Origin: Paenibacillus stellifer
Lineage (GTDB): Bacteria; Bacillota; Bacilli; Paenibacillales; Paenibacillaceae
DNA length: 64,000 bases
Assembly (NCBI RefSeq): GCF_000758685.1
Contig: NZ_CP009286.1
Coordinates: forward strand, 402,501 to 466,500
Direction: 5' to 3'
Positions 1-8,440 of the stretch are shown one piece after another. The notes beneath the pieces are model-generated. The model worked only from the letters and a program-made list of their open reading frames with translations. It made no database searches and was not told the origin of the DNA. The number at the start of each line of letters is the position of its first letter. The stretch's first letter is position 1. A program made the translations under genes and the position numbers.

Positions 1-1
1 T

Positions 2-562
2 GTAGAACCGTATACCCAGTGGGCTCCCGGCGTTCATTCATCTTCATCGGCATGCGGACCGGCGACGATGGCTGCGATCGCGGAGTACTGGGGGCGCCGT
101 CTCGGGGTGTCCGGAAGAATCGGGCTGGAACGTTTTGGTTCCAAAGAGAATCAAATGAATCATTTATACCGAAGATATGGAGGACGGCCCTGGGGAATGA
201 GCGCTGCTGCTTATACCAGGGGAATGAGAGCGTTTCTTCGAGACTCGCTCGGGCAATCCCGGGTTATCGGGACGAGGCGTTTTAACAATTTCGACCAATA
301 TAAGGCTGAGATCGACGCGGAACGACCGGTCGCCGTCAAGTTCGATAAATGGTTGTCCTTTCGCTGGAGAGGGCGCTATGACTTCGACTACCACTGGACC
401 GTCGGGATCGGGTACGAGTTGACGGAACAGGGGCCGCTGCTTCTAGTTCAGGATAACGGCTTAAGGCGCGGAGAAGGCGTCTTTATCCCGAGCCGGGAGC
501 GAAGGATCAGCTATGCCGGGAACGCGGACGTGCTGTCCATGGTAGCTCTGCGGATCGAATAG
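2..562 (+). CDS. C39-like peptidase family protein, C-terminal part (cut by window start)
   Basis: Reading frame 2 is open from the first base and ends at 562. The best feature lies before the first ATG at 68: the frame reads SSSACGPATMAAIAEYW, the catalytic-cysteine motif of the Peptidase_C39_2 family, with the cysteine codon at 53-55. A histidine follows in DYHWTVGIGYEL, then a conserved aspartate in QDNG. The gene is therefore cut by the window edge, not started at the internal ATG. C39-like proteins are usually exported or membrane-associated cysteine peptidases or peptidase-like domains. The substrate cannot be told from this fragment, and its signal peptide, if any, is outside the window. 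Confidence 0.75.
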   Translation, partial: VEPYTQWAPGVHSSSSACGPATMAAIAEYWGRRLGVSGRIGLERFGSKENQMNHLYRRYGGRPWGMSAAAYTRGMRAFLRDSLGQSRVIGTRRFNNFDQYKAEIDAERPVAVKFDKWLSFRWRGRYDFDYHWTVGIGYELTEQGPLLLVQDNGLRRGEGVFIPSRERRISYAGNADVLSMVALRIE

Positions 563-615
563 CAGTCAACGGATGATGGCTTGAAAATAGAATGACTTAT
601 TTTGCAGAAAACGTA

Positions 616-647
616 GGGGGAAGTTGGTTTGACAGCCAACTTCCCCC
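616..647 (+). promoter_or_regulatory. Operator-like 12-bp inverted repeat over the pulA promoter
   Basis: GGGGGAAGTTGG (616-627) and CCAACTTCCCCC (636-647) form perfect 12-bp arms around an 8-base loop that contains the start of the -35 box. No T-run follows, so this is more likely a repressor operator than a terminator. The regulator is unknown. Confidence 0.6.
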
Positions 648-657
648 ATTGTATAAT
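629..657 (+). promoter_or_regulatory. Consensus sigma-A promoter of pulA
   Basis: TTGACA at 629-634 and TATAAT at 652-657 are both perfect hexamers with a 17-base spacer. The pullulanase start lies about 75 bases downstream of the expected start of transcription. Confidence 0.85.
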
Positions 658-739
658 CCCGGGTGAAAGTTGTAGAAACGTTTGCACTGGGAGGGGCACG
701 CCTCCTTAAGTGCTATGGGATAAAGGAGAGGTGTCTGGA

Positions 740-2695
740 TTGTCGGTACAAAGGGAGATGGATGAACCGATTCGCTACGGCGATTCCGCGGTAACTGGCG
801 GAGTTTCGGTCTTCGATGAACGTTTTGATGAGCTGTTCGGTTATGACGGAGATGATTTGGGGCTGAGCTATGCCCCGGAGCAATCGTCTTTCCGATTGTG
901 GGCCCCGACCTCGGAGCAGGCTGAGCTTGTTCTGTATGCTTCCTGGCAGGGAGAACCCGAAAGAGTGATCTCCATGGACCGGGGGACCGGCGGTACGTGG
1001 ACCGCAAGCGTAACAGGTGATCTGGAAGGCAAGTACTATACTTACCGTGTGATGATTGAAGGCCAGTGGAACGAAGCGGCGGACCCCTATGCCAGAGCTG
1101 TCGGCGTCAACGGCGACCGCGGCGCCATTCTGGATCTGCGGAAGACGGACCCGGAGGGATGGTCTGGCAGGATGCCGGCATTCGGGAACCCGGTTGATGC
1201 CGTCATTTATGAGCTGCATGTGATGGATTATTCGATTCATCCTGAAAGTGGTATCCGGCACAAAGGTCTGTTCGCCGGGCTTGCGGAGAACGGGACGCGG
1301 GGCCCGGGGGGGATTTTAACCGGACTCGATCATATCGCGGACCTGGGCGTTACTCATGTGCAACTGCTGCCGGTGTATGATTACGCCACGGAAAGCGTGG
1401 ATGAGACGAAGCTCGACCTCCCCCACTACAATTGGGGATATGACCCGAAGAACTATAACGTTCCGGAGGGCTCCTATGCTACCGATCCTTATGAACCGGC
1501 GTCCCGAATCCGGGAGCTCAAGGAGCTGATCCAGAGCCTTCATGACCGTGGAGTGCGCGTTATTATGGATGTCGTCTACAATCATGTCTACGACGGATAC
1601 CGCGTCAATTTCACGAAGCTTGTACCCGGCTACTATTTGCGGTATAAGCCGGACGGCAGCCTCGCTAACGGCTCGGGCTGCGGCAACGACTGCGCCACCG
1701 AGCGGAAGATGATGTCCCGCTTCATTGCGGACTCCGTCCTGTACTGGGCGAAGGAGTACAAGTTCGACGGATTCCGGTTCGACCTGATGGGACTGATGGA
1801 CGTGGATACGATCAACGAAATCCGGCGGCGGCTCTCGGAGATCGATCCGTCCATCATGATGATCGGCGAAGGCTGGGACCTTGACACGGAGCTTGCGCCA
1901 GAGCGCAAGGCAAGCCAGCATAATAGCGAGGCGATTCCGCTCATCGGCCAGTTCAACGACAGATTCCGCGATGTAGTGAAGGGCGACATTTTCCTGCATG
2001 ACGTCAAAGGGTTTGTCAGCGGCGGACCCGTGCCCAAGCAAGAGGTGATGGCGGGCATCGCCGGGGGGATTCCCTATGCGCCGGGCATCCATCAGTTCGT
2101 GCAGGAGCCACAGCAAAGCGTCAATTACGTGGAGTGCCACGACAATCACACCCTCTGGGATAAGCTGGTGCTGTCGGCGGGGGAAGTTACGGAGGCAGAG
2201 CTTCGCGCTATGCACCGGCTTGCGACGGCAATGGTCGTGATGAGCCAGGGCATTCCGTTCCTGCATGCCGGCCAGGAGTTCATGCGGACGAAGAACGGCG
2301 TGGAGAACAGCTATAAGAGTCCTGTCGAGATCAACCGGATCGACTGGGAGCGCTGTGCCGCGCTTCAGGATGAGGTCGCCTATGTCAAGAAGCTGATCGG
2401 GCTGCGCCGCGCGCATCCGGCGTTCCGCATGCGGAGCGCGGAAGAGATCCGCGCGAAGCTGGTCTTCGAGGCATCGCCGGCAGACGTCATCGCGTATACG
2501 CTTCGCGGTCATGCCGGAGGCGACCAGGCGGAGCATCTGCTGGTCATCTATAGCGCTGTGCCGGGCGAAGTGGCGCTTCCGATTCCGAAGCTCGGCTCGT
2601 GGCAGCCGCTGCTTGGCGCAGAGTCCATTTCCGCGCTGGAAGACGGCAAGATAACGATCAGCGGCATCGGAATGACGGTGCTGGCCGTTCTCTGA
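740..2695 (+). CDS. pulA: Type I pullulanase (GH13)
   Basis: Hydrolyses alpha-1,6 branch points in pullulan, starch or glycogen limit dextrins. An N-terminal CBM48-like beta domain (about residues 45-130) precedes the GH13 barrel. The type I pullulanase signature YNWGYDPKNYNVPEGSY is near residue 230. The catalytic residues are visible as the Asp in FRFDLMG (about 347), the Glu in IGEGWD (about 376) and the Asp in ECHDNHT (about 468). No signal peptide is seen, so the enzyme is probably cytosolic and acts on glycogen or imported dextrins. Start: TTG at 740, eight bases after AAAGGAGAGG. An ATG at 710 gives ten more residues but has no ribosome site. The gene is monocistronic, with its own promoter and terminator. 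Confidence 0.93.
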   Translation: MSVQREMDEPIRYGDSAVTGGVSVFDERFDELFGYDGDDLGLSYAPEQSSFRLWAPTSEQAELVLYASWQGEPERVISMDRGTGGTWTASVTGDLEGKYYTYRVMIEGQWNEAADPYARAVGVNGDRGAILDLRKTDPEGWSGRMPAFGNPVDAVIYELHVMDYSIHPESGIRHKGLFAGLAENGTRGPGGILTGLDHIADLGVTHVQLLPVYDYATESVDETKLDLPHYNWGYDPKNYNVPEGSYATDPYEPASRIRELKELIQSLHDRGVRVIMDVVYNHVYDGYRVNFTKLVPGYYLRYKPDGSLANGSGCGNDCATERKMMSRFIADSVLYWAKEYKFDGFRFDLMGLMDVDTINEIRRRLSEIDPSIMMIGEGWDLDTELAPERKASQHNSEAIPLIGQFNDRFRDVVKGDIFLHDVKGFVSGGPVPKQEVMAGIAGGIPYAPGIHQFVQEPQQSVNYVECHDNHTLWDKLVLSAGEVTEAELRAMHRLATAMVVMSQGIPFLHAGQEFMRTKNGVENSYKSPVEINRIDWERCAALQDEVAYVKKLIGLRRAHPAFRMRSAEEIRAKLVFEASPADVIAYTLRGHAGGDQAEHLLVIYSAVPGEVALPIPKLGSWQPLLGAESISALEDGKITISGIGMTVLAVL

Positions 2696-2770
2696 TTCCC
2701 GTAACGAATTGACGTTATAGTGAAGCGGCGGAGCCGGGCAACCGGAGCGCTCCCGCCGCTTACCAGAGGC

Positions 2771-2803
2771 AAGCACTTCCGCCGCAGGCGGGAGTGCTTT
2801 TTT
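2771..2803 (+). terminator. Rho-independent terminator of pulA
   Basis: AAGCACTTCCGCC and GGCGGGAGTGCTT pair over 13 bp with one wobble around a GCA loop, followed by a T-run. Confidence 0.85.
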
Positions 2804-2914
2804 GACATGAAGATTTTTTGACATGAAGAGGGATGGTGGCGCGTTCGGAATTTTCCACTAAAAGGTACAGTATGCAGACTTGCAGCAATAAAATATAATA
2901 ACTTCCAGATTTAA

Positions 2915-3070
2915 TTTAGGCAGTTTCTTCCCGGCCGCCGTTCTCTGTTCGGCAAGGAGGAGTGGGTTATTTACGGATGGATGAGTCCGTTTGTGGCGGT
3001 CTATGTCGTCTCTGTGGCGCTGCTTCTGCTGAAGACCGGTTTGAAGCGTTATGAAAGTACAGGCAATTAG
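2915..3070 (+). pseudogene. Remnant of a membrane protein C-terminus, possibly an ABC-2 type permease
   Basis: A frame opening directly after a stop encodes about 50 residues with a hydrophobic helix (SPFVAVYVVSVALLLL) and the tail LKTGLKRYESTGN, then a stop. The ending resembles the C-termini of ABC-2 family permeases, which often finish in a G-(L/x)-RRYxSxG pattern. No start codon and no upstream part are present. An ATG at 2981 could make a 29-residue peptide with AAGGAGG about 20 bases upstream, which is too far. I read it as the relic of a deleted gene; the family assignment is tentative. Confidence 0.4.
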
Positions 3071-3158
3071 TTCCTCGGCGGCGAGCTTCAGGACCATCCA
3101 GCCTAACAAGACCCTGTTATCTCGCCGTGACCGGTCTGAATGGACATGTTTTTAAAGA

Positions 3159-3192
3159 TTCAAATTTGAAATTTGTGTGAGAATGCTAAAAT
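3159..3192 (+). promoter_or_regulatory. Promoter-like region with AT-rich palindrome upstream of gltD
   Basis: TTCAAATTTGAA (3159-3170) and the overlapping CAAATTTGAAATTTG (3161-3175) are inverted repeats that cover a possible -35 box (TTGAAA, 3166-3171). TAAAAT at 3187-3192 could be the -10, 15 bases on, which is a short spacer. The 12-bp core also occurs in the MFS/PadR promoter near 53.8 kb. Confidence 0.45.
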
Positions 3193-3225
3193 GATGTTCT
3201 CAGTTCGGGGAAAAGGTGACATTGC

Positions 3226-3242
3226 TCACGTTCGGAACGTGA
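3226..3242 (+). promoter_or_regulatory. 17-base palindrome in the gltD leader
   Basis: TCACGTTCGGAACGTGA is perfectly symmetric around G3234. It lies about 35 bases after the putative -10, so it could be a protein-binding site or a small leader hairpin. Confidence 0.4.
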
Positions 3243-3464
3243 AAGCGGATGTTAATATGGATTCACTTCTTATTACTTCTAATTTTAAATGTGGCGGACA
3301 ACCATGAGCCGGGGCAGTAGACCGGCTGCAGCCTGCCGCTTCGCTGCTTTACTGCGTCATACAACAGACGCCCGGAGGGACTGAAGTCCTTGGTGTAAGC
3401 GGCATCTAGAAGGAATCGCGGCCGACGAAGGCGGCCAATCTACCTAACACGGAGGATGACAGGG

Positions 3465-4949
3465 ATGGGTAAAGCTACGGGATTTCTGGAATATGCGCGG
3501 GTAACCCCCGGCGAATGCGACGCGCTTGAGCGTATCAAGAATTGGGATGAATTTTCGGTGCCGCTGAGCGAAGAGAAGCTGCGCGAGCAGAGTGCGCGCT
3601 GTATGGACTGCGGAACGCCGTTCTGCCATGTAGGGCGTGTGCTGTCCGGCATGGCTGCGGGCTGTCCGCTTCACAATTTGATTCCGGAATGGAATGATAT
3701 GGTCTTCAAAGACAATTGGGAAGTGGCCCTGAAACGGTTGCACAAGACGAACAACTTCCCTGAATTCACAAGCCGCGTCTGCCCTGCGCCCTGCGAAGGC
3801 TCCTGCACCGTTGGCATGAACGGCCAGCCGGTTGCCATTCGCTCGATCGAGAAGGCGATTGTAGACAAGGGATTTGAAATGGGCTGGATCAAGCCCGAGC
3901 CGCCGCTCGCCCGCACGGGCAAGAAGGTGGCTGTGGTCGGCTCCGGACCGGCGGGTATGGCCTGCGCGGCGCAGCTCAACAAGGCGGGTCATACCGTGAC
4001 CGTCTATGAGCGGGCCGACCGCATTGGCGGGCTGCTGACATACGGCATCCCGAACATGAAGCTCGACAAGAAGAAAGTGCAGCGGCGCGTTGACCTGCTC
4101 GCGGCGGAAGGCGTTGAGTTCGTTACCGGAACCGAAGTCGGCAGAGACATTTCGGCGGATGAGCTGAAGGCCGGTTATGACGCAGTCGTTCTCTGCGGCG
4201 GATCGACCAAGGGACGCGATCTGCAGATTGAAGGCCGTGAGCTGTCCGGCATCTATCAGGCGATGGAGTTCCTGACGCTGAACACGAAGAGCCTGCTTGA
4301 CTCCGACCTGAAGGACGGTGAGTATCTGTCCGCTGCCGGCAAGGATGTCGTCGTAATCGGCGGCGGCGACACCGGTACCGACTGCGTAGGCACCTCGCTG
4401 CGTCACGGCTGCAAGAGCGTGATCCAGCTGGAGATTATGCCCCAGGCTCCTGCTACCCGCCAGCCGAACAATCCGTGGCCGGAATTCCCGAAGGTGCTGA
4501 AGGTGGATTACGGCCAGGTTGAGGCGAAGGCCGTATACCACGAGGACCCGCGCCGGTATCTTGTATCGACGAAGGGCTTCGTCGGCGACGGAAACGGCCA
4601 CGTGAAGGAGCTGCGTACGGTCAAGATCGAGTGGGCCCGCAATGAGGAAGGCCGCGTGGTACCGAGAGAGGTTCCGGGCAGCGAAGAAGTGATTCCGGCG
4701 CAGCTCGTGCTGCTGGCGCTCGGCTTCACCGGCCCGGAAGACACAGCGGCGTCGCAGTTCGGTGTGGAACGCGATGAGCGCACGAACGTCAAAGCCGAAT
4801 ACGGCGTGCATACGACCAATGTGGAAGGCGTCTTCGCCGCCGGCGATATGCGCCGCGGTCAGAGCCTTATCGTGTGGGCGATCAGCGAAGGCCGTCAGGC
4901 TGCCCGCGAAGTCGACCGCTACCTGATGGGCTCGTCCAATCTGCCGTAA
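3465..4949 (+). CDS. gltD: Glutamate synthase small subunit
   Basis: Supplies electrons from NADPH for conversion of glutamine plus 2-oxoglutarate to two glutamates. The N-terminal iron-sulfur region has [10 protein letters not shown] (about residues 46-55) and CPAPCEGSC (about 106-115). It is followed by an FAD dinucleotide fold ([13 protein letters not shown], about 157) and an NADPH fold (GGGDTGTDC, about 296), and the C-terminal [14 protein letters not shown] binds FAD. The length of 494 residues is typical. Start: ATG 3465, nine bases after GGAGG; the ATG at 3456 abuts that site and is unlikely. The large subunit gene is not in the window. NADPH-dependent relatives that work alone exist, but the N-terminal Cys pattern is that of true GltD. 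Confidence 0.93.
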   Translation: MGKATGFLEYARVTPGECDALERIKNWDEFSVPLSEEKLREQSARCMDCGTPFCHVGRVLSGMAAGCPLHNLIPEWNDMVFKDNWEVALKRLHKTNNFPEFTSRVCPAPCEGSCTVGMNGQPVAIRSIEKAIVDKGFEMGWIKPEPPLARTGKKVAVVGSGPAGMACAAQLNKAGHTVTVYERADRIGGLLTYGIPNMKLDKKKVQRRVDLLAAEGVEFVTGTEVGRDISADELKAGYDAVVLCGGSTKGRDLQIEGRELSGIYQAMEFLTLNTKSLLDSDLKDGEYLSAAGKDVVVIGGGDTGTDCVGTSLRHGCKSVIQLEIMPQAPATRQPNNPWPEFPKVLKVDYGQVEAKAVYHEDPRRYLVSTKGFVGDGNGHVKELRTVKIEWARNEEGRVVPREVPGSEEVIPAQLVLLALGFTGPEDTAASQFGVERDERTNVKAEYGVHTTNVEGVFAAGDMRRGQSLIVWAISEGRQAAREVDRYLMGSSNLP

Positions 4950-4975
4950 GTTTTCATCATAGAAGCCGAACATGA

Positions 4976-4999
4976 GGCGCCCAAGCGGGCGCCTTTTTT
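4976..4999 (+). terminator. Terminator of gltD
   Basis: GGCGCCC, an AAGC loop, GGGCGCC, then six Ts. Confidence 0.9.
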
Positions 5000-5330
5000 C
5001 CGGAAGTGCCCCGGCAATCCCGTAAGTACATCGCTGTCCCCCCGGCCGAGGGGGACTCTATGCCGGTCGCGCTATCGGCCGCAAGCCGCGCCAGTCCCGC
5101 GCTGCCGGCTCTGTGCTGTCAGCCGCATCCTTGACGGGAGCTGCCCGCCTGCACGGGCGGAAGCCGCAATCCGGCCGGAGAGGCGCCGCTGCCGGGACAT
5201 TTACCCTTCGTCTGGTGGATTGGTGTATGATGGTATACAGCGCTAATTATTGGCTTTTTATTACCCGATAAACGCTGAGGCGTCTAAAGAACACCCCAGG
5301 CGTTTATCCTTGACGAAAGGAATGAATTCG
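5000..5330. other. GC-rich intergenic stretch before the yfcE-like gene
   Basis: No convincing ORF. A TATGAT box at 5226-5231 may be the -10 of the downstream gene, but no good -35 sits at the right distance. No other feature is recognised. Confidence 0.4.
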
Positions 5331-5879
5331 ATGAAACTGATGTTCATCTCCGACATTCACGGATCGCTCCACTGGCTGAAGCTTGCGCTTGAGAAGGTTA
5401 ACGAGGAGACGCCGGACGGGCTCGTATTCCTCGGAGATTTCCTGTATCACGGCCCCCGCAATCCGCTTCCCGAAGGGTATGATCCCCAAGGCGTGGCGAA
5501 GGAGCTGAATGCCATCAAGGGAAGGATTACGGCGGCTGTCCGGGGTAACTGCGACGCCGAGGTAGACCAGATGCTGCTGGCGTTCCCGATGATGGGCGAC
5601 TACGCGCAGTTGTGGGCAGATGGAAGACGCATCTACGTCACCCACGGACACGGGTTCAGCATCGATAATCTGCCGGAGCTGCAGCCTGGTGATATTTTTA
5701 TCCAGGGCCATACCCATGTGCCGGTAGCGGACAAGAAGGACGGCATTTATGTGCTGAATCCGGGCTCCATCTCTCTGCCGAAAGAGAATTATCCGAATTC
5801 GTATGCGGTGCTGGAGGGCGGGAAATATACCGTCAAGAGCTTCACAGGTGATACGATCAAGGAAATCGAGATCGTCTGA
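5331..5879 (+). CDS. yfcE: YfcE-family metallophosphoesterase
   Basis: A 182-residue calcineurin-like phosphodiesterase of the YfcE/MJ0936 group. The metal-binding motifs appear in order: SDIHG (about residues 6-10), LGDFLYHGPRN, RGNCDAE, THGHGFS, and GHTHVPV near the C-terminus. Characterised YfcE proteins hydrolyse artificial phosphodiesters with manganese; the natural substrate is not settled. Start: ATG 5331, ten bases after AAAGG; upstream in-frame starts at 5250 and 5322 lack spacing or a ribosome site. It stands alone in its transcript, between the gltD terminator and a terminator-like hairpin. Confidence 0.85.
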   Translation: MKLMFISDIHGSLHWLKLALEKVNEETPDGLVFLGDFLYHGPRNPLPEGYDPQGVAKELNAIKGRITAAVRGNCDAEVDQMLLAFPMMGDYAQLWADGRRIYVTHGHGFSIDNLPELQPGDIFIQGHTHVPVADKKDGIYVLNPGSISLPKENYPNSYAVLEGGKYTVKSFTGDTIKEIEIV

Positions 5880-5924
5880 CATTCCGTTAGCGCGCAAGTC
5901 GAAGTGAAGAAGTCAGGCATCCAA

Positions 5925-5979
5925 ACGGGCGATACGCAGGAAGAGCCGGCAGACGGCATTCGGCGGGTCGCCTGTTTTT
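5925..5979 (+). terminator. Probable terminator after yfcE-like gene
   Basis: ACGGGCGA (5925-5932) can pair with TCGCCTGT (5968-5975), with a smaller GCCG/CGGC hairpin inside, followed by a short T-run. Confidence 0.55.
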
Positions 5980-6049
5980 GAGTTATGCGGGAAGTACAAG
6001 CTGCCCGCTTCGGCCTTGCGTCCGAGTAATATTGCCCCCTGAATTGAGT

Positions 6050-6078
6050 TTGAGTGCGGATTGATATTATTGTATGAT
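6050..6078 (+). promoter_or_regulatory. Sigma-A promoter of aguA-aguB
   Basis: TTGAGT at 6050-6055 and TATGAT at 6073-6078, spacer 17 bases, about 60 bases before the aguA start. Confidence 0.65.
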
Positions 6079-6137
6079 GGGTGAGGAATGCGCAGGTGAG
6101 CGCGTGTCCTATCCTAATTGCAAGGCGGGCTAACTAC

Positions 6138-7172
6138 ATGAATCCAACTATTTTCTACTATAAAATGCCGCCCGAATGGGCGCCGCATGAGCGCACGTTC
6201 ATTTCGTGGCCGGTGCAAGATTCCATGTGCTATCCGGACCAGCATGAATCCGTATGCCAGGGCTATGCCGAAATCATCCGGGCGATCGCTGAGTTCGAGC
6301 CGGTGACTGTAATTGTCAATCCGGGTGAGCAGGAGCAGGTGATGCGAATCGTGGGCAGACCGGGCGTCGCCTATGAGCCGATCGCGCACAGCGACGCGTG
6401 GATTCGCGACAACGGGCCGACCTTCCTCGTCGATCCGGCCGGACAGCTGGCTGGTGTGAACTGGAAGTTCAACGCCTGGGGCGGGAAATATTCGCCGTGG
6501 GATCTGGACGATAAGGTTGCGCCTCAAATTTTGGAATCGGTCAAGGCCACGCGGTTCGACGCGCCGCTGGTCATGGAAGGCGGCTCGCTCCATACGGACG
6601 GCGAAGGCACGCTGATTACAACCGAGGAGTGCCTGCTGAACCCGAATCGCAACCCGGGACTCGGACGCGGCGATATCGAGGAATATTTGCGCCAGTATAC
6701 CGGCGTAGAGAAGATCATCTGGCTGAAGCGGGGCCTGAGCGGCGACGAGACGGACGGGCATGTCGACAATATCGCCTGCTTCGCGGCTCCCGGCAAGGTC
6801 ATCCTGCAAGTATGCGACGATCCGCAGGACGAGAATTATGCCATCACGCAGGAGAATCTGCGGATTCTGGAAGAGGCGACGGATGCGCAGGGACGGAAGC
6901 TGGAGGTCATCACCATCCAGCAGCCGCCGCGCGCCGACTATGAGGACAGCCGCCTGACGCTGAGCTACCTCAATTTCTATTTCGTCAACGGCGGCATTAT
7001 CCTGCCCGTCTTCGGCGCGCCGGAGACCGATGCGGCGGCGGAGCAGACGCTTACGCGCCTGTTCCCGGACCGCAAGGTCAAGACGGTGAACGGACTCGCG
7101 GTTATCCGTGAAGGCGGCAATGTGCACTGCCTCACCCAGCAAATGCCGGCAGCAAGCGGCAATAGGGTGTAA
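6138..7172 (+). CDS. aguA: Agmatine deiminase
   Basis: Converts agmatine to N-carbamoylputrescine and ammonia; member of the guanidino-modifying (peptidyl-arginine deiminase-like) superfamily. Visible motifs: N-terminal MPPEWAPHERTFISWP, substrate-site HSDAWIRDNGPTF, EGGSLHTDGEGTL, the catalytic His in ETDGHVDN, and the catalytic Cys in EGGNVHCLTQQMP close to the C-terminus (about residue 331). The length of 344 residues matches the family. Start: ATG 6138, where homology begins; an ATG at 6081 would add 19 unlikely residues. aguB follows after a 69-base gap with no terminator, so the pair forms a two-step route from agmatine to putrescine. Confidence 0.93.
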   Translation: MNPTIFYYKMPPEWAPHERTFISWPVQDSMCYPDQHESVCQGYAEIIRAIAEFEPVTVIVNPGEQEQVMRIVGRPGVAYEPIAHSDAWIRDNGPTFLVDPAGQLAGVNWKFNAWGGKYSPWDLDDKVAPQILESVKATRFDAPLVMEGGSLHTDGEGTLITTEECLLNPNRNPGLGRGDIEEYLRQYTGVEKIIWLKRGLSGDETDGHVDNIACFAAPGKVILQVCDDPQDENYAITQENLRILEEATDAQGRKLEVITIQQPPRADYEDSRLTLSYLNFYFVNGGIILPVFGAPETDAAAEQTLTRLFPDRKVKTVNGLAVIREGGNVHCLTQQMPAASGNRV

Positions 7173-7241
7173 AGAAGGCCGTACGTAAGACGGACGATTG
7201 ATCACATTTATCCAACTTAGACAGCAGGGAGGCTGAACACT

Positions 7242-8117
7242 TTGAGAAAAGTAACAGTAGCGGCGACGCAAATGAGCTGCTCCACCAATATAGAAGAGAA
7301 CATCGCGAAGGCGGACCGGCTCGTCCGGGAAGCAGCTGCGCAGGGTGCCCAGATTATCCTGCTGCAGGAGCTGTTCGAGACCCCGTACTTCTGCCAGAAG
7401 GAGAAGTCGGATTACTATGTGTATGCAACGGAGCTGGAGCAGAACAAGGCTGTGAACCACTTCAAGGAAGTGGCGGAAGAGCTGAAGGTGGTTCTGCCGA
7501 TCAGCTTCTACGAGAAGAAGAACTATGCCCGCTACAATTCGCTCGCCGTCATCGACGCAGACGGAACCGTGCTGGGCAAGTACCGCAAGAGTCATATCCC
7601 GGACGGTCCGGGTTATGAGGAGAAATTCTACTTCAACCCTGGCGACACCGGGTTCAAGGTATGGAACACGCGCTACGCCAAAATCGGCGTCGGCGTATGC
7701 TGGGATCAGTGGTATCCCGAAGCGGCGCGCGTCATGGCACTGATGGGCGCCGAGCTGCTGTTCTACCCGACGGCTATCGGCTCGGAGCCGCAGGACAGCG
7801 CCATCGATTCCAAGGATCACTGGCAGATGTGCATGCTCGGCCATGCCGCATCCAATCTCATTCCCGTCGTGGCGTCCAACCGGATCGGCCGCGAAGAGGA
7901 TGAAGACTCGAGCATCAACTTCTACGGCTCTTCGTTCATTGCCGGACCGCAGGGCAACAAGGTAGCTGAAGCCGGACGCGACGAGGAAGCCGTGCTCGTG
8001 GCCGACTTCGATCTGGATGCGCTGGAGACCGGCCGGATCGAATGGGGGATTTTCCGCGACCGGCGGCCGGAGCTGTACCGCCTGATCGCCTCCTATGACG
8101 GAGATCTCACCTTCTGA
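7242..8117 (+). CDS. aguB: N-carbamoylputrescine amidase
   Basis: Nitrilase-superfamily enzyme that hydrolyses N-carbamoylputrescine, the AguA product, to putrescine, CO2 and ammonia. The Glu-Lys-Cys triad is clear: E43 in LLQELFE, K116 in KYRKSHIP and C153 in GVCWDQWYPE. The 291-residue length and the C-terminal DRRPELY segment fit AguB. Start: TTG 7242 with AGGGAGG nine bases upstream. It is the last gene of the aguAB transcript, followed by a strong terminator. Confidence 0.93.
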   Translation: MRKVTVAATQMSCSTNIEENIAKADRLVREAAAQGAQIILLQELFETPYFCQKEKSDYYVYATELEQNKAVNHFKEVAEELKVVLPISFYEKKNYARYNSLAVIDADGTVLGKYRKSHIPDGPGYEEKFYFNPGDTGFKVWNTRYAKIGVGVCWDQWYPEAARVMALMGAELLFYPTAIGSEPQDSAIDSKDHWQMCMLGHAASNLIPVVASNRIGREEDEDSSINFYGSSFIAGPQGNKVAEAGRDEEAVLVADFDLDALETGRIEWGIFRDRRPELYRLIASYDGDLTF

Positions 8118-8155
8118 TCGGCGCATAGGCAGGCGCATAAGCTTAGATAAATGCA

Positions 8156-8195
8156 AAGGCACTTTCGGTTACTTCAACCGGGAGTGTCTTTTTTT
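8156..8195 (+). terminator. Terminator of aguA-aguB
   Basis: AAGGCACTTTCGGTT pairs with AACCGGGAGTGTCTT around ACTTC, followed by seven Ts. Confidence 0.88.
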
Positions 8196-8336
8196 GCGGC
8201 AAATATCAGAATGTATCAGTATCTTGCGTATTCTTTTCTCCATTTTCCGGGAAATGCCCGTGCGGCCTAAAGGACGGCTGTCAGTAGCTGCACGGAGCGT
8301 TTCAGCACGGCTCAGAATGTTACAAACTTCCGATAA

Positions 8337-8350
8337 ATGTTATGTAACAT
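8337..8350 (+). promoter_or_regulatory. Inverted repeat upstream of amino acid ABC transporter
   Basis: ATGTTATGTAACAT is a pair of 6-bp arms around TG, about 22 bases before the -35 box. It could be an activator or repressor site; no family is assigned. Confidence 0.35.
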
Positions 8351-8371
8351 GACACAATGGAGAAATGATAA

Positions 8372-8400
8372 TTGTCATCCATGCTTTATTCTGTTAAAAT
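8372..8400 (+). promoter_or_regulatory. Sigma-A promoter of amino acid ABC operon
   Basis: TTGTCA (8372-8377) and TAAAAT (8395-8400) with a 17-base spacer, 40 bases before the start codon. Confidence 0.7.
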
Positions 8401-8440
8401 CTCTGTATGTTAATAGATAAATCATTGGGGGGATTGAGAG

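Larger units (their letters stand above)
2804..3464. other. 660-base non-coding stretch between pulA and gltD
   Basis: No intact gene is seen. It holds a decayed membrane-protein tail (2915-3070), an AT-rich palindrome with promoter-like boxes near 3159-3192, a second palindrome at 3226-3242, and a long gltD leader with several small hairpins, among them GGACTGAAGTCC at 3378-3389. I recognise no known riboswitch class or T-box in the leader. Confidence 0.5.

Noticed and set aside
1316..2824. Long minus-strand open frame of about 500 codons opposite pulA
   Set aside because: It lies opposite an intact GH13 gene with catalytic motifs; composition is Arg/His/Leu-rich without a domain, as expected of the reverse of a GC-rich gene.
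3300..3455. Riboswitch or T-box in the gltD leader
   Set aside because: Several small hairpins occur but no conserved T-box, glutamine or other known motif is seen.
3444..4973. Long minus-strand open frame opposite gltD
   Set aside because: Antisense shadow of a conserved gene; no ribosome site and no recognisable domain.
6114..8162. 680-codon minus-strand frame opposite aguA-aguB
   Set aside because: Spans two intact enzyme genes and their terminator on the other strand; Arg-rich, low-quality translation.
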